Positions 56,415 through 64,000 of a stretch of DNA of 64,000 nt are shown piece by piece (position 1 is the first letter of the stretch; each line of letters begins with the position of its first letter). Both the position numbers and the translations under genes were made by a program. The DNA comes from Xylophilus sp. GW821-FHT01B05 (GTDB lineage Bacteria > Pseudomonadota > Gammaproteobacteria > Burkholderiales > Burkholderiaceae_C): positions 3,286,001 to 3,350,000 of the forward strand of contig CP152408.1 of the NCBI GenBank assembly GCA_038961845.1. The letters are read 5' to 3'. The notes under the pieces are model-generated. The model was not told the DNA's origin and did not search any database. It saw only the letters and a program-made list of their open reading frames with translations.

Positions 56415-57394
56415 CATGGAGCCAGCAGTTCCAGTATGAGCGCGACGCGCGCCTTGACAGCGGAGGTCTCCGCTGCCGCCGGCACCGGGTGTTCCCCCGC
56501 CGACAGCAGCGGGCCGTAGGCGCAACGCGTTGTGCGCCAGACACGCACACCACTGGCCTGCGCGCGCTGCAGCGCCGCCAACAAAGCCTCATGCACCGTA
56601 CCGTTCCCGGTGCCAGCCACCACCAGGCCCTCGGGCCTCGCTGCAGGCGGAAGTGCCAGCAGAGCATCGACGATCCGGCCATCCGCGCCCGCGTGGCTTA
56701 GCACGATATCCACACGGGGCGACGCGACCGTGCGCGCCAACCGGGCCAGCCAGGCGCCATCGACCTCTTCGCATGGCCAGGGCCGCACCTGGCGCAATAC
56801 GCCCTCCTCCACATAAGCCAGCGGACCAGCATCGCCCGAGCCAAAGGCGTCAAGCCGGTAGGTGTGCTCCTTGCGAACGTCCGTTGCACCATGCACCCGA
56901 CCGGCACTCACCGCCACCACACCCGATACGCCTGGGGCACGCACCAGCGCCATGGCATCACGCAGGTTCTGCGGGCCGTCCGGCGCCAGAGCGGTGGCTG
57001 GCCGCATGGCCGACACCAGCACCACCGGCTTGCGCGGCGCCAGCACCCGGTGCAGAAAGTAGGCAGTCTCCTCCAGCGTATCGGTGCCGTGCGTGACCAC
57101 GATGCCTTGCACCTCGTCCTGGGCGAGCCAATGCGCGCAGCGCAATGCCAACGCCTTCCAGACGTCGAAACCCATGTCCTTGCTGTCCACCTGCGCCAAC
57201 TGCTCAGCCCGCAGCGGGCCCGCATCCGGCGGCAGGCAGGCCAGCAAATCCTCCACCGACAAGCTGGCCGCCTGGTAACCCAGGTTGTCCCGCGCATTCT
57301 TCGCAGCGCCGGCAATGGTTCCTCCGGTTCCCAACACCACGACACAGCGGGTAGCGCCGTGCGCGGATTCTTCTTTTTGCAGGGTCACTTGCAC
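56414..57394 (-). CDS. Asparaginase (type II-like, apparently cytoplasmic)
   Basis: 326 residues. The first Thr motif is [12 protein letters not shown], the second [16 protein letters not shown] with Thr and Asp, then Lys in the region [17 protein letters not shown]. No signal peptide is seen at the N-terminus. It hydrolyses asparagine (possibly glutamine). The gene is divergent from lexA; two LexA boxes between them may also affect it. Start context is fine. Confidence 0.9.
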   Translation of the reverse strand: MQVTLQKEESAHGATRCVVVLGTGGTIAGAAKNARDNLGYQAASLSVEDLLACLPPDAGPLRAEQLAQVDSKDMGFDVWKALALRCAHWLAQDEVQGIVVTHGTDTLEETAYFLHRVLAPRKPVVLVSAMRPATALAPDGPQNLRDAMALVRAPGVSGVVAVSAGRVHGATDVRKEHTYRLDAFGSGDAGPLAYVEEGVLRQVRPWPCEEVDGAWLARLARTVASPRVDIVLSHAGADGRIVDALLALPPAARPEGLVVAGTGNGTVHEALLAALQRAQASGVRVWRTTRCAYGPLLSAGEHPVPAAAETSAVKARVALILELLAP

Positions 57395-57405
57395 ACTTTC
57401 AAAAA

Positions 57406-57440
57406 CTGGTCAAAAATACAGTTACTGGATATCCAAACAG
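57406..57440. promoter_or_regulatory. Two LexA (SOS) boxes
   Basis: CTGGTCAAAAATACAG (57406-57421) and CTGGATATCCAAACAG (57425-57440) both fit CTG-N10-CAG. They lie 22 bases before the lexA start, 3 bases apart, and 12 bases from the asparaginase start. Autoregulation of lexA is expected. Confidence 0.9.
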
Positions 57441-57461
57441 CCCCGTTGCCGAGGATCACCG

Positions 57462-58148
57462 ATGATCGATACCCGCACCTCCGCCGTCAAGCTCACCGCA
57501 CGCCAACAGCAGATACTGGAATTGATCCACTCCGCTGTAGCCCGCACCGGCGCTCCGCCCACCCGGGCCGAGATCGCAGCCGAGCTTGGCTTCAAGTCTG
57601 CCAACGCCGCAGAAGAGCACCTGCAGGCCTTGGCCCGCAAGGGTGCCATAGAGTTGGTCAGCGGCACCTCGCGCGGCATCCGGCTCAAGAGCGACACGCT
57701 GCGCTCCCTGCACGCCTCGCGGGGCGATCCGTTCTCCCTTACGCTGCCCGGCCTGGCCCAACTGGCCCTGCCCTTGGTCGGCAGGGTGGCGGCCGGCGCC
57801 CCCATCCTGGCCCAGGAACATGTCGAGCAAACCTACCATGTCGAAGGCAGCCTGTTCCAGCAAAAGCCGGACTACCTGCTGAAGGTGCGCGGCATGTCGA
57901 TGCGCGACGCCGGCATCATCGACGGCGACCTGCTCGCTGTGCGCTCTTCCCGCGAGGCGCGCAACGGCCAGATCGTGGTGGCCCGGTTGGGCGAAGAAGT
58001 CACCGCCAAGCGCTTTCTGCGAACCGCCCAGGGCATAGAGCTGCACGCCGAGAACCCGGACTACTCCACTATCTTCGTCGCGCCAGACGAGCCCTTCGAG
58101 ATCGAAGGGCTGGCGGTGGGCTTGATCCGCAACACCATGCTGATGTAG
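57462..58148 (+). CDS. lexA: LexA repressor
   Basis: 228 residues from the ATG at 57462, with GAGGA upstream. N-terminal winged helix [15 protein letters not shown] and [17 protein letters not shown]-terminal peptidase: cleavage site Ala-Gly in RVAAGAPIL, nucleophile Ser in [11 protein letters not shown], and Lys in VTAKRFL. It represses SOS genes and cleaves itself with RecA. Two SOS boxes precede it. Confidence 0.96.
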   Translation: MIDTRTSAVKLTARQQQILELIHSAVARTGAPPTRAEIAAELGFKSANAAEEHLQALARKGAIELVSGTSRGIRLKSDTLRSLHASRGDPFSLTLPGLAQLALPLVGRVAAGAPILAQEHVEQTYHVEGSLFQQKPDYLLKVRGMSMRDAGIIDGDLLAVRSSREARNGQIVVARLGEEVTAKRFLRTAQGIELHAENPDYSTIFVAPDEPFEIEGLAVGLIRNTMLM

Positions 58149-58210
58149 CGCGCAGCGCCCGCACCAGCAATCCTGCCGCTAATCCAAACTTTGGCCTTCG
58201 GGGTATTCAC

Positions 58211-58585
58211 ATGGAAACTGCCGTTCTGGCGCGCACCCATCTCTTTGCGCCGCTGTCCGCCTGGATGGGACGCCTGGCAAGCCGGCGTATTGCAGACCTT
58301 GCCGCCTTGGCAGCACCTGCAGCCGCCAGCAGTCGCCGTCTGCCACCTCACGCTCCCGGCCCCGCGGACAAGGCCGCAGTGCAAGCCTATCCATCCTGCG
58401 CCAATGATGCGGCAGGGCCCCCGGCAGGCGCCATGCGCCGCCGCGCGCCCGCATTGCGCGTCGTGCATGTGGTGGACGGGCCGCAGTCCGCACACTGCGC
58501 AGGTCGCATGGTGATCTCGGGCCGCATGGCAGACGTATGCGCAGAACTCGACCGTCTCAGCGCACGCGAAGCCGCCATGCACTGA
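58211..58585 (+). CDS. Conserved hypothetical protein downstream of lexA
   Basis: 124 residues starting METAVLARTHLFAPLSAWMG. The N-terminal half is low-complexity Ala/Pro/Arg; the C-terminal part RVVHVVDGPQSAHCAGRMVISG ... RMADVCAELDRLSA looks like a small folded unit. No ribosome site is clear. I have seen no function for it. Its position 62 bases after lexA could make it SOS-linked. Confidence 0.65.
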   Translation: METAVLARTHLFAPLSAWMGRLASRRIADLAALAAPAAASSRRLPPHAPGPADKAAVQAYPSCANDAAGPPAGAMRRRAPALRVVHVVDGPQSAHCAGRMVISGRMADVCAELDRLSAREAAMH

Positions 58586-58731
58586 CAGATCGCCACACGC
58601 CGGAAACCGCCGCCCGGGGCAGCAACAGAGTCTGCCCACTTTGACCGCCTTGTCACCTTTTGCAAGCATTAAGGCGACAAACTACCCAGCAAACGGGCAA
58701 TTGCCCCATACCTGCGAGGCACAATGGCAGG

Positions 58732-59739
58732 ATGAACATTGTGATCCTCGATGACTATCAGGATGCGGTGCGGAAGCTGCATTGCGCCACGCGACTTGAT
58801 GCCTATCCCGCCAAGGTCTACACCAATACGGTCAAGGGCATCGGCCAACTCTCCGTCCGCCTCAGAGACGCCGACATCATTGTCTTGATCCGCGAACGCA
58901 CCCATATCACCCGGCAACTGGTCGAGAAGCTGCCCCGGCTCAAGCTGATTGCACAGACCGGCAAGGTGGGACACCACATCGACGTTGGCGCCTGCACGGA
59001 GCGAGGCATTGCAGTTGCCGAAGGCGTGGGTTCGCCGATCGCACCGGCCGAACTCACCTGGGCGCTCATCATGGCGGCCATGCGCCGCCTGCCGCAGTAC
59101 ATCTCCAACCTGAAGCACGGCGCCTGGCAACAGTCCGGGTTGCGCGCGGCCTCCATGCCGGCCAACTTCGGCATTGGCACGGTGCTGCGTGGCAAGACGC
59201 TGGGCCTCTGGGGCTACGGCAAGATCGGCCAGATCGTGGCCGGCTATGCCCAGGCCTTTGGTATGCATGTGCGCATCTGGGGCCGTGACGCCTCGCGCGC
59301 CAAGGCACTGGCAGACGGCTACCAGGCCGCCAACAGCAAGGAAGAATTCTTCGAACAATGTGACGTGGTGTCATTGCACCTGCGACTGAACGAGGAAACC
59401 CAGGGCATCGTCACACTGGATGATCTCTCCCGGATGAAGCCCACCGCCTTGATCGTCAACACCTCGCGGGCGGAGTTGATCGAGCCTGAGGCCCTGATCG
59501 CCGCCCTCAACCGCGGCCGCCCCGGGATGGGCGCCGTAGATGTCTTCGAGACCGAGCCCCCACTGCAAGGCCATGCACTGCTACGCCTGGAGAACTGCAT
59601 CTGCACACCGCATATCGGCTACGTCGAGCGCGACAGCTACGAGATGTACTTTGGTGCCGCCTTCGACAACGTCATCAACTACATCCGGGGTGCTCCGACC
59701 AATATCGTGAACCCCGGGGCACTGCAGGTACGACGATAA
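58732..59739 (+). CDS. D-2-hydroxyacid dehydrogenase family protein
   Basis: 335 residues. The NAD site is LWGYGKIGQIVAGYAQAFG (near residues 155-175), then NTSRAELIEPEALIAAL, GAVDVFETEPPL and CTPHIGYVERDSYEMYF. The family includes phosphoglycerate, lactate and formate dehydrogenases; this one is close to the C-terminal-binding-like group. It begins at the ATG at 58732 after GGCAGG. Substrate not visible. It is convergent with the FimV-like gene. Confidence 0.9.
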   Translation: MNIVILDDYQDAVRKLHCATRLDAYPAKVYTNTVKGIGQLSVRLRDADIIVLIRERTHITRQLVEKLPRLKLIAQTGKVGHHIDVGACTERGIAVAEGVGSPIAPAELTWALIMAAMRRLPQYISNLKHGAWQQSGLRAASMPANFGIGTVLRGKTLGLWGYGKIGQIVAGYAQAFGMHVRIWGRDASRAKALADGYQAANSKEEFFEQCDVVSLHLRLNEETQGIVTLDDLSRMKPTALIVNTSRAELIEPEALIAALNRGRPGMGAVDVFETEPPLQGHALLRLENCICTPHIGYVERDSYEMYFGAAFDNVINYIRGAPTNIVNPGALQVRR

Positions 59740-59760
59740 AGAGGGCTGAGGGGCTTCTGC

Positions 59761-61857
59761 TCAGGCCTTGACTTCGGCGCCCTTGCCCGACGACGGCAGC
59801 ACTTCGACATCAAAAAGGTCGAAGTCGATCAAATTGCTGTCGCCCGCAGGCGCCGGGGCAAAGCCTACTTCAGCATCCACGCCACTGGCCCTGGCCACAA
59901 CGGATGCGGACGGCTTGGCTTGGCTGCCGTCCTCTGGCTCATCGTCAAGCGACAAGTCGAATGTCAACGGCGCTGGAAAGCCGGCCTCTCCGATATCGTG
60001 CTGCTGCAGCGACGCCATCGGGGAACTTGGGCGATGCGCATCGGGCAAGGGCATAGGCATGTGTGCAGCAAAGGCCTCCGGCTGCTCCATGGCTGCAGGC
60101 AGTCGGTCTTCAGGCGCGGCGGGCCGCGCAACACGCGCCATGCCGGACGCTCCATGAAGGCTCTTGGCCATCGCGTACAGCAACAACAGCTCGCGATAGG
60201 CCTCCAACTCGAAAGGCAGGGGCTGTACAGGGCCTGAGCTGCGATACAGGCAGGCCTCTATCACCTCCAGTACCTCAGGCTGATCCCAACGCGCCTGGAT
60301 CGAGGCGAGCGCATCTGGATAGTCCTCCAGCCGCCGCGCACTCTTCAGAAAGCCTGCGAAGGCCGGCACGTCTGCGTTGAAGATGGCGTTGAACTCTTCG
60401 CGGAGCCTGCGGTAGTCGTCGGTCAGGCTCAGGGTATGCAGGATTTTGAGCAGATCCAGGTAGACCGCCGGGCTGATGCCCGGGTGCGCGGCAATGTAGT
60501 GCTGGAGCAATTCGATGGCCTGCTCGTACTGTCCCAGGGATACGTAGAACTCCGCGTTCTGCTGCGCATCGACCTGTTCATCATCCAAGCCAGGGGCACG
60601 CAACGCATCGCCAGCATCCGCCGCAGCTTTCGGGGACACAGAGGGCACTGCCACCTCGGGTAGATCGAGCCATGCAGTGTCCACGTCAGTGACCACATTG
60701 ATGGGGACCGGGGCCGCGACGGGCACTGGAGGCCGCGCCATCACCGGCGGGGTAATCGGCGGCGGAACAGCCGTATCGGGCGAGGGCTTTGCCTCTGCTA
60801 CCCACTCGGGCGACAAGGCCGGTTCGGAGTCTTGCTGTACGGTGCTGCGCGGTGCCCACCACATCGACCGGGCGCCGTCTTGACGCAGGCGGCGCCAGCC
60901 AACCAGCAAGGCCCCGAGCGCCATCGCCAGCACCGCGACCAAGGCGGTGACGATCCACTGGGTTTGACGGTCACGCCCGACCTCGTCCAATTGGGCCTGC
61001 AATTCGGCCGTACGGCTGCGTTCGCGGGCCTCGTTGACCTGCAGCGCCTTGAGCTGCGTCTCCAGCGCCTGCAGGCGCTCAACCGCCGCCGGCGCCTCGA
61101 CAGCCACAGCCGGAGCCTCCATGGCGAGGCTGCGCCAGCTTGCTGCGGCGGCAGCCCGCTGCTCCGGCGTCGCAGGCACAGGGACCGCCATTTCCATGGA
61201 GGGGCGCAACTGGACGTCACGCTCTTCCAGCCAATCCAGCGGCGACTGCAATTCAAGCCGGGGACGCCCAGGCTCGCTGGCCTTTGCAGGGGCCGACGCC
61301 GGCTTAGGGCGGCGGACAGGCGCCGTCACGGCTGCTGCCTCGGACTTGGCAGGGGACTTCGGACGTACAGCCGCAGCCTTGTCCACCAAACGGGGTGCCC
61401 CTGTACCCGACGACGCGGATGGCACAAGGCTGGGCAAGGTGCTGGCTATCGTTGCCGCTGCCTGCCCAGTTTCGGCCGCAGCAGCCATGGGGGCTGACGC
61501 CAGCAGGACATAGCGCCGTGACAAGGCTTGCCCGCAGCCCGCGCGCAGCAACACCGACACCACGGGCTCATTCACCACCACACTGGACAGCAGCCGCACC
61601 CGGGCCTGGTCTGGCTTCGCTCCCGGAAGCACCGCGACCCGAAGGCGCGAAGGATCGACCCGGGTTTCGCCGTAGAACACTTCCGCCTGCGGGCATGTAG
61701 ACGGGGCCTCGCCCTCGGCATCCAGGGAAAGATCAAAGTGCAAATCGAGCGGCTGGCCGATGACTGCGGCCCCATGCGATGGCCCCAGGGACAACGCGGC
61801 ACTTCCGCAAGCAATAGCCGACAGCGCGACACCGATAACAGTTTTGCGACTTCTCAC
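59761..61857 (-). CDS. FimV-like envelope protein with TPR-type C-terminus
   Basis: 698 residues: signal peptide (MRSRKTVIGVALSAIACGSAALSL), an N-terminal periplasmic domain (residues 30-140), a long linker rich in Ala/Pro/Lys, a membrane helix (about 305-327: WIVTALVAVLAMALGALLV), and cytoplasmic repeats about 430-600 with YVSLGQYEQAIELLQHYI. The layout matches FimV/HubP proteins that organise type IV pili, polarity or peptidoglycan at the pole, but it is shorter and I see no clear LysM. Symbol not assigned. Confidence 0.7.
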   Translation of the reverse strand: MRSRKTVIGVALSAIACGSAALSLGPSHGAAVIGQPLDLHFDLSLDAEGEAPSTCPQAEVFYGETRVDPSRLRVAVLPGAKPDQARVRLLSSVVVNEPVVSVLLRAGCGQALSRRYVLLASAPMAAAAETGQAAATIASTLPSLVPSASSGTGAPRLVDKAAAVRPKSPAKSEAAAVTAPVRRPKPASAPAKASEPGRPRLELQSPLDWLEERDVQLRPSMEMAVPVPATPEQRAAAAASWRSLAMEAPAVAVEAPAAVERLQALETQLKALQVNEARERSRTAELQAQLDEVGRDRQTQWIVTALVAVLAMALGALLVGWRRLRQDGARSMWWAPRSTVQQDSEPALSPEWVAEAKPSPDTAVPPPITPPVMARPPVPVAAPVPINVVTDVDTAWLDLPEVAVPSVSPKAAADAGDALRAPGLDDEQVDAQQNAEFYVSLGQYEQAIELLQHYIAAHPGISPAVYLDLLKILHTLSLTDDYRRLREEFNAIFNADVPAFAGFLKSARRLEDYPDALASIQARWDQPEVLEVIEACLYRSSGPVQPLPFELEAYRELLLLYAMAKSLHGASGMARVARPAAPEDRLPAAMEQPEAFAAHMPMPLPDAHRPSSPMASLQQHDIGEAGFPAPLTFDLSLDDEPEDGSQAKPSASVVARASGVDAEVGFAPAPAGDSNLIDFDLFDVEVLPSSGKGAEVKA

Positions 61858-61927
61858 ACCTCAGCCTTCCCGATTTCCGTGGATTCTGTCACACATGTTC
61901 ACAAATTCATGCCCTGATAATCAATCA

Positions 61928-63448
61928 ATGCACACTCCAATTTCCTTGATTGCCGTGATCGGCGCGGGCGCGATGGGTCGCGGTATCGCGCAATTGGCAG
62001 CCCAGGCCGGCAGCGTTGTCCGGCTGTTCGACAACAACGCCGACGCGGTCGCCGCGGCCTGCGCAGCCGTTCACGCCCAGTGGGACAAGATGCAGGACAA
62101 GGGCCGCATCGATGCGGCGCAATGCGCGGCCTTGAAGGAGCGGCTGCTGTCCGCGGACTCGCTCGAGGCCCTTGCAGACTGTTCACTGATCGTCGAAGCC
62201 ATCGTCGAGCGGCTCGACATCAAGCGCGAACTGTTTGCCAAGCTGGAAGGCCTCGTGACGCCCGATACCATCCTGGCCACCAACACCTCGTCGCTGTCAG
62301 TCACCGCCATCGCCGCGGGCCTGCAGCACCCCGAGCGCTTTGCCGGACTGCACTTCTTCAACCCAGTGCCGCTCATGAAGGTGGTGGAGGTGATCGCCGG
62401 GCTACGCACCGCGCCTGCCGTATGTGATGCCCTGCACGCCTACGTCGGGAAAATGGGTCACACCGCCGTCCGGGCCCAGGATACCCCGGGCTTCATTGTC
62501 AACCATGCCGGGCGCGGCTTCGGGACCGAGGCGCTGCGCATCGTGGGCGAGAGCGTGGCGGATTTCGCAACCATCGATCGAATCCTGAAGGACCAGATTG
62601 GCTTCAAGCTCGGCCCTTTCGAGTTGATGGACCTTACCGCATTGGACGTCTCGCACCCGGTGATGGAATCCATTTACCACCAGTACTACGAAGAGCCGCG
62701 CTACCGCCCCAGCGTCATCACGGCCCAGCGCCTGGCGGGTGGCATGCTCGGCCGCAAGAGCGGCCAGGGCTTCTACGACTATGAAGACGGTGTCGCCATC
62801 CAGCCCCCCGAAGCAGCGGCGCCGAAGGTGGAAAAGCTGCCGCCCGTATGGGTCTCCCCGCGCGCGGCGCGGCGCGCTGAATTGCTGCAACTGCTCAAGG
62901 ACCTGGGCGCCTCCATCGAAAGCGGTGCATCGCCTTCGCCCCAGGCCTTGACGCTGGTGGCACCACTCGGCTTCGATGTGACGACGGTGGCCGTGGTCGA
63001 GCGTCTGGATCCGGCGCGTACCATCGGCATCGACATGCTGGCCGACGACGCGACCACCCGGCGCCGGGTACTGGCCACCAATCCAGCCACGCGCAGCGAT
63101 ATGCGCGACGCCGCGCATGCCCTGTTCGCCCGCGACGGCAAAGCCGTCAGCGTGATCCGCGACAGCGGCGGCTTCGTCACACAACGCGTGGTGGCCACCA
63201 TCATCAATATCGCGGCTGACATATGCCAACAGGGCGTGTGCTCGCCGCGCGACCTGGACACAGCCGTGACACTGGGCCTGGGTTATCCGCAAGGCCCGCT
63301 GGCACTTGGCGACCGACTGGGCCCGACCAATGTGCTGGAGGTGCTTTTCAACCTGCAGACGGTGTACGGCGACACACGCTACCGCCCCAGCCCCTGGCTG
63401 CGCCGCCGCGGTGCCATCGGCCTGAGCCTGCTGCATACGGAAGATTGA
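61928..63448 (+). CDS. 3-hydroxyacyl-CoA dehydrogenase, PaaH/PaaC-like
   Basis: 506 residues from the ATG at 61928 (MHTPISLIAVIGAG); upstream frame is atypical. NAD site IAVIGAGAMGRGIAQLAA, catalytic region HFFNPVPLMKVVEVIAG and DTPGFIVNHAGRG, with a second dehydrogenase domain near residue 410 (GFVTQRVVATIINIA). The two-copy layout and the 500-residue length match PaaH-type enzymes of phenylacetate degradation, which oxidise 3-hydroxyadipyl-CoA. It precedes an enoyl-CoA hydratase gene 28 bases later, as in a degradative operon. Confidence 0.9.
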   Translation: MHTPISLIAVIGAGAMGRGIAQLAAQAGSVVRLFDNNADAVAAACAAVHAQWDKMQDKGRIDAAQCAALKERLLSADSLEALADCSLIVEAIVERLDIKRELFAKLEGLVTPDTILATNTSSLSVTAIAAGLQHPERFAGLHFFNPVPLMKVVEVIAGLRTAPAVCDALHAYVGKMGHTAVRAQDTPGFIVNHAGRGFGTEALRIVGESVADFATIDRILKDQIGFKLGPFELMDLTALDVSHPVMESIYHQYYEEPRYRPSVITAQRLAGGMLGRKSGQGFYDYEDGVAIQPPEAAAPKVEKLPPVWVSPRAARRAELLQLLKDLGASIESGASPSPQALTLVAPLGFDVTTVAVVERLDPARTIGIDMLADDATTRRRVLATNPATRSDMRDAAHALFARDGKAVSVIRDSGGFVTQRVVATIINIAADICQQGVCSPRDLDTAVTLGLGYPQGPLALGDRLGPTNVLEVLFNLQTVYGDTRYRPSPWLRRRGAIGLSLLHTED

Positions 63449-63476
63449 CTGCCTCCCACGTATTGAAAGCCTCTGC

Positions 63477-64000
63477 ATGCCCGCTCAACTCATCTGCACT
63501 CGCCATGGCGAAACCATGGTGCTCACGCTGCACAACCCCGACAACCGCAATGCGCTCGGCCCCGAGATCTACGCGGCAGGCATCGAAGCGCTGAATTCAG
63601 CCGGTTCGGAAATTCGCAGCGTGGTCATCGTCGGCGAAGGCAGCACCTTCTGCGCCGGCGGCAACCTGCAACGCCTGAAAGCCAACCGCGAGCAAGCTCC
63701 CGAGGTCCAGGCGCAAAGCATCGAAGGCCTGCATCTCTGGATCGAGGAACTGCGCGCCTTCCCCAGGCCCATCATTGCCGCAGTGGAAGGTGCTGCGGCC
63801 GGAGCCGGCTTCTCGCTGGCCCTGGCCTGCGATTTCATCGTTGCCGCACGCGATGCCTTCTTCGCCATGTCCTACAGCAGCGTGGCCCTGTCACCAGACG
63901 GTGGCGGCAGTTGGCACCTGCCCCGCGTGCTGCCCCGCCCGCTGGTCAACGAACTGATGATGCTCGGCACGCGTATCGAGGCCGAGCGGCTGCACGCTCT
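63477..64000 (+). CDS. Enoyl-CoA hydratase/isomerase family protein (partial)
   Basis: About 174 residues visible; the end is beyond the window. Marks: LTLHNPDNRNALGPEIYAAG, the oxyanion region STFCAGGNLQRL, and PIIAAVEGAAAGAGFSLALACDF. It is likely the partner of the PaaH-like dehydrogenase (beta-oxidation or oxepin-CoA/phenylacetate route). I choose the ATG at 63477; no strong ribosome site is seen. Confidence 0.88.
   Translation, partial: MPAQLICTRHGETMVLTLHNPDNRNALGPEIYAAGIEALNSAGSEIRSVVIVGEGSTFCAGGNLQRLKANREQAPEVQAQSIEGLHLWIEELRAFPRPIIAAVEGAAAGAGFSLALACDFIVAARDAFFAMSYSSVALSPDGGGSWHLPRVLPRPLVNELMMLGTRIEAERLHA

Overview
The window looks like a chromosomal segment of a GC-rich betaproteobacterium, most likely of the family Comamonadaceae (the Variovorax, Acidovorax, Xenophilus and Comamonas neighbourhood). 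The pointers are the many tripartite-tricarboxylate 'Bug' binding proteins and LIV-type ABC transporters, class I PHA genes, the exbB-exbD-lpxK-ycaR-kdsB-adk block, and a short dispersed repeat family typical of that group. I see no rRNA, tRNA, CRISPR array or intact mobile element.

Region 1 (1-17021) is accessory and catabolic. An alpha/beta hydrolase and a Bug protein are divergent from a LysR gene, and next to them is a scar made of a broken IS4-type transposase and the tail of another LysR gene. Then comes a leftward block with three tannase/feruloyl-esterase-family lipoproteins and a complete LIV-type ABC importer, followed by a LysR regulator divergent from a short-chain dehydrogenase. 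Three promoters in this block share one architecture: a GTGC-N6-GCAC palindrome centred 52.5 bp upstream of a GATACT -10 box. They lie in front of the SDR, the second tannase pair and the transporter operon, so I read the block as one LysR regulon for taking up and breaking down an unknown (probably aromatic) ester. Two of the three tannases have lost both cysteines of the family's CS-D-HC motif.

Region 2 (17022-29060) holds a GntR-controlled rightward cluster (Ldh2-type hydroxyacid dehydrogenase, iron alcohol dehydrogenase, aldehyde dehydrogenase, isocitrate/tartrate-type dehydrogenase, Bug protein, HAD dehalogenase-like protein). A second LIV-type importer follows on the opposite strand.

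Region 3 (29211-44462) mixes a manganese exporter under a yybP-ykoY riboswitch, an M14 peptidase lipoprotein, a Kef-type antiporter, phaB, a chemoreceptor, an SDR, phaA-phaC, pgeF, and a gentisate-pathway-like pair (GST-type isomerase and FAH-family hydrolase) with a Nudix gene.

Region 4 (44464-64000) is mostly core: a DUF1501/DUF1800 pair, a transglutaminase-like protein, icd, a His/Lys-rich secreted peptide, DUF192, xseA, exbB-exbD-lpxK-ycaR-kdsB-adk, asparaginase, lexA with two SOS boxes, a 2-hydroxyacid dehydrogenase, a FimV-like protein, and a PaaH-like dehydrogenase followed by an enoyl-CoA hydratase that runs off the window. Five copies of the dispersed repeat are present; two of them lie in frame inside pgeF and lpxK.
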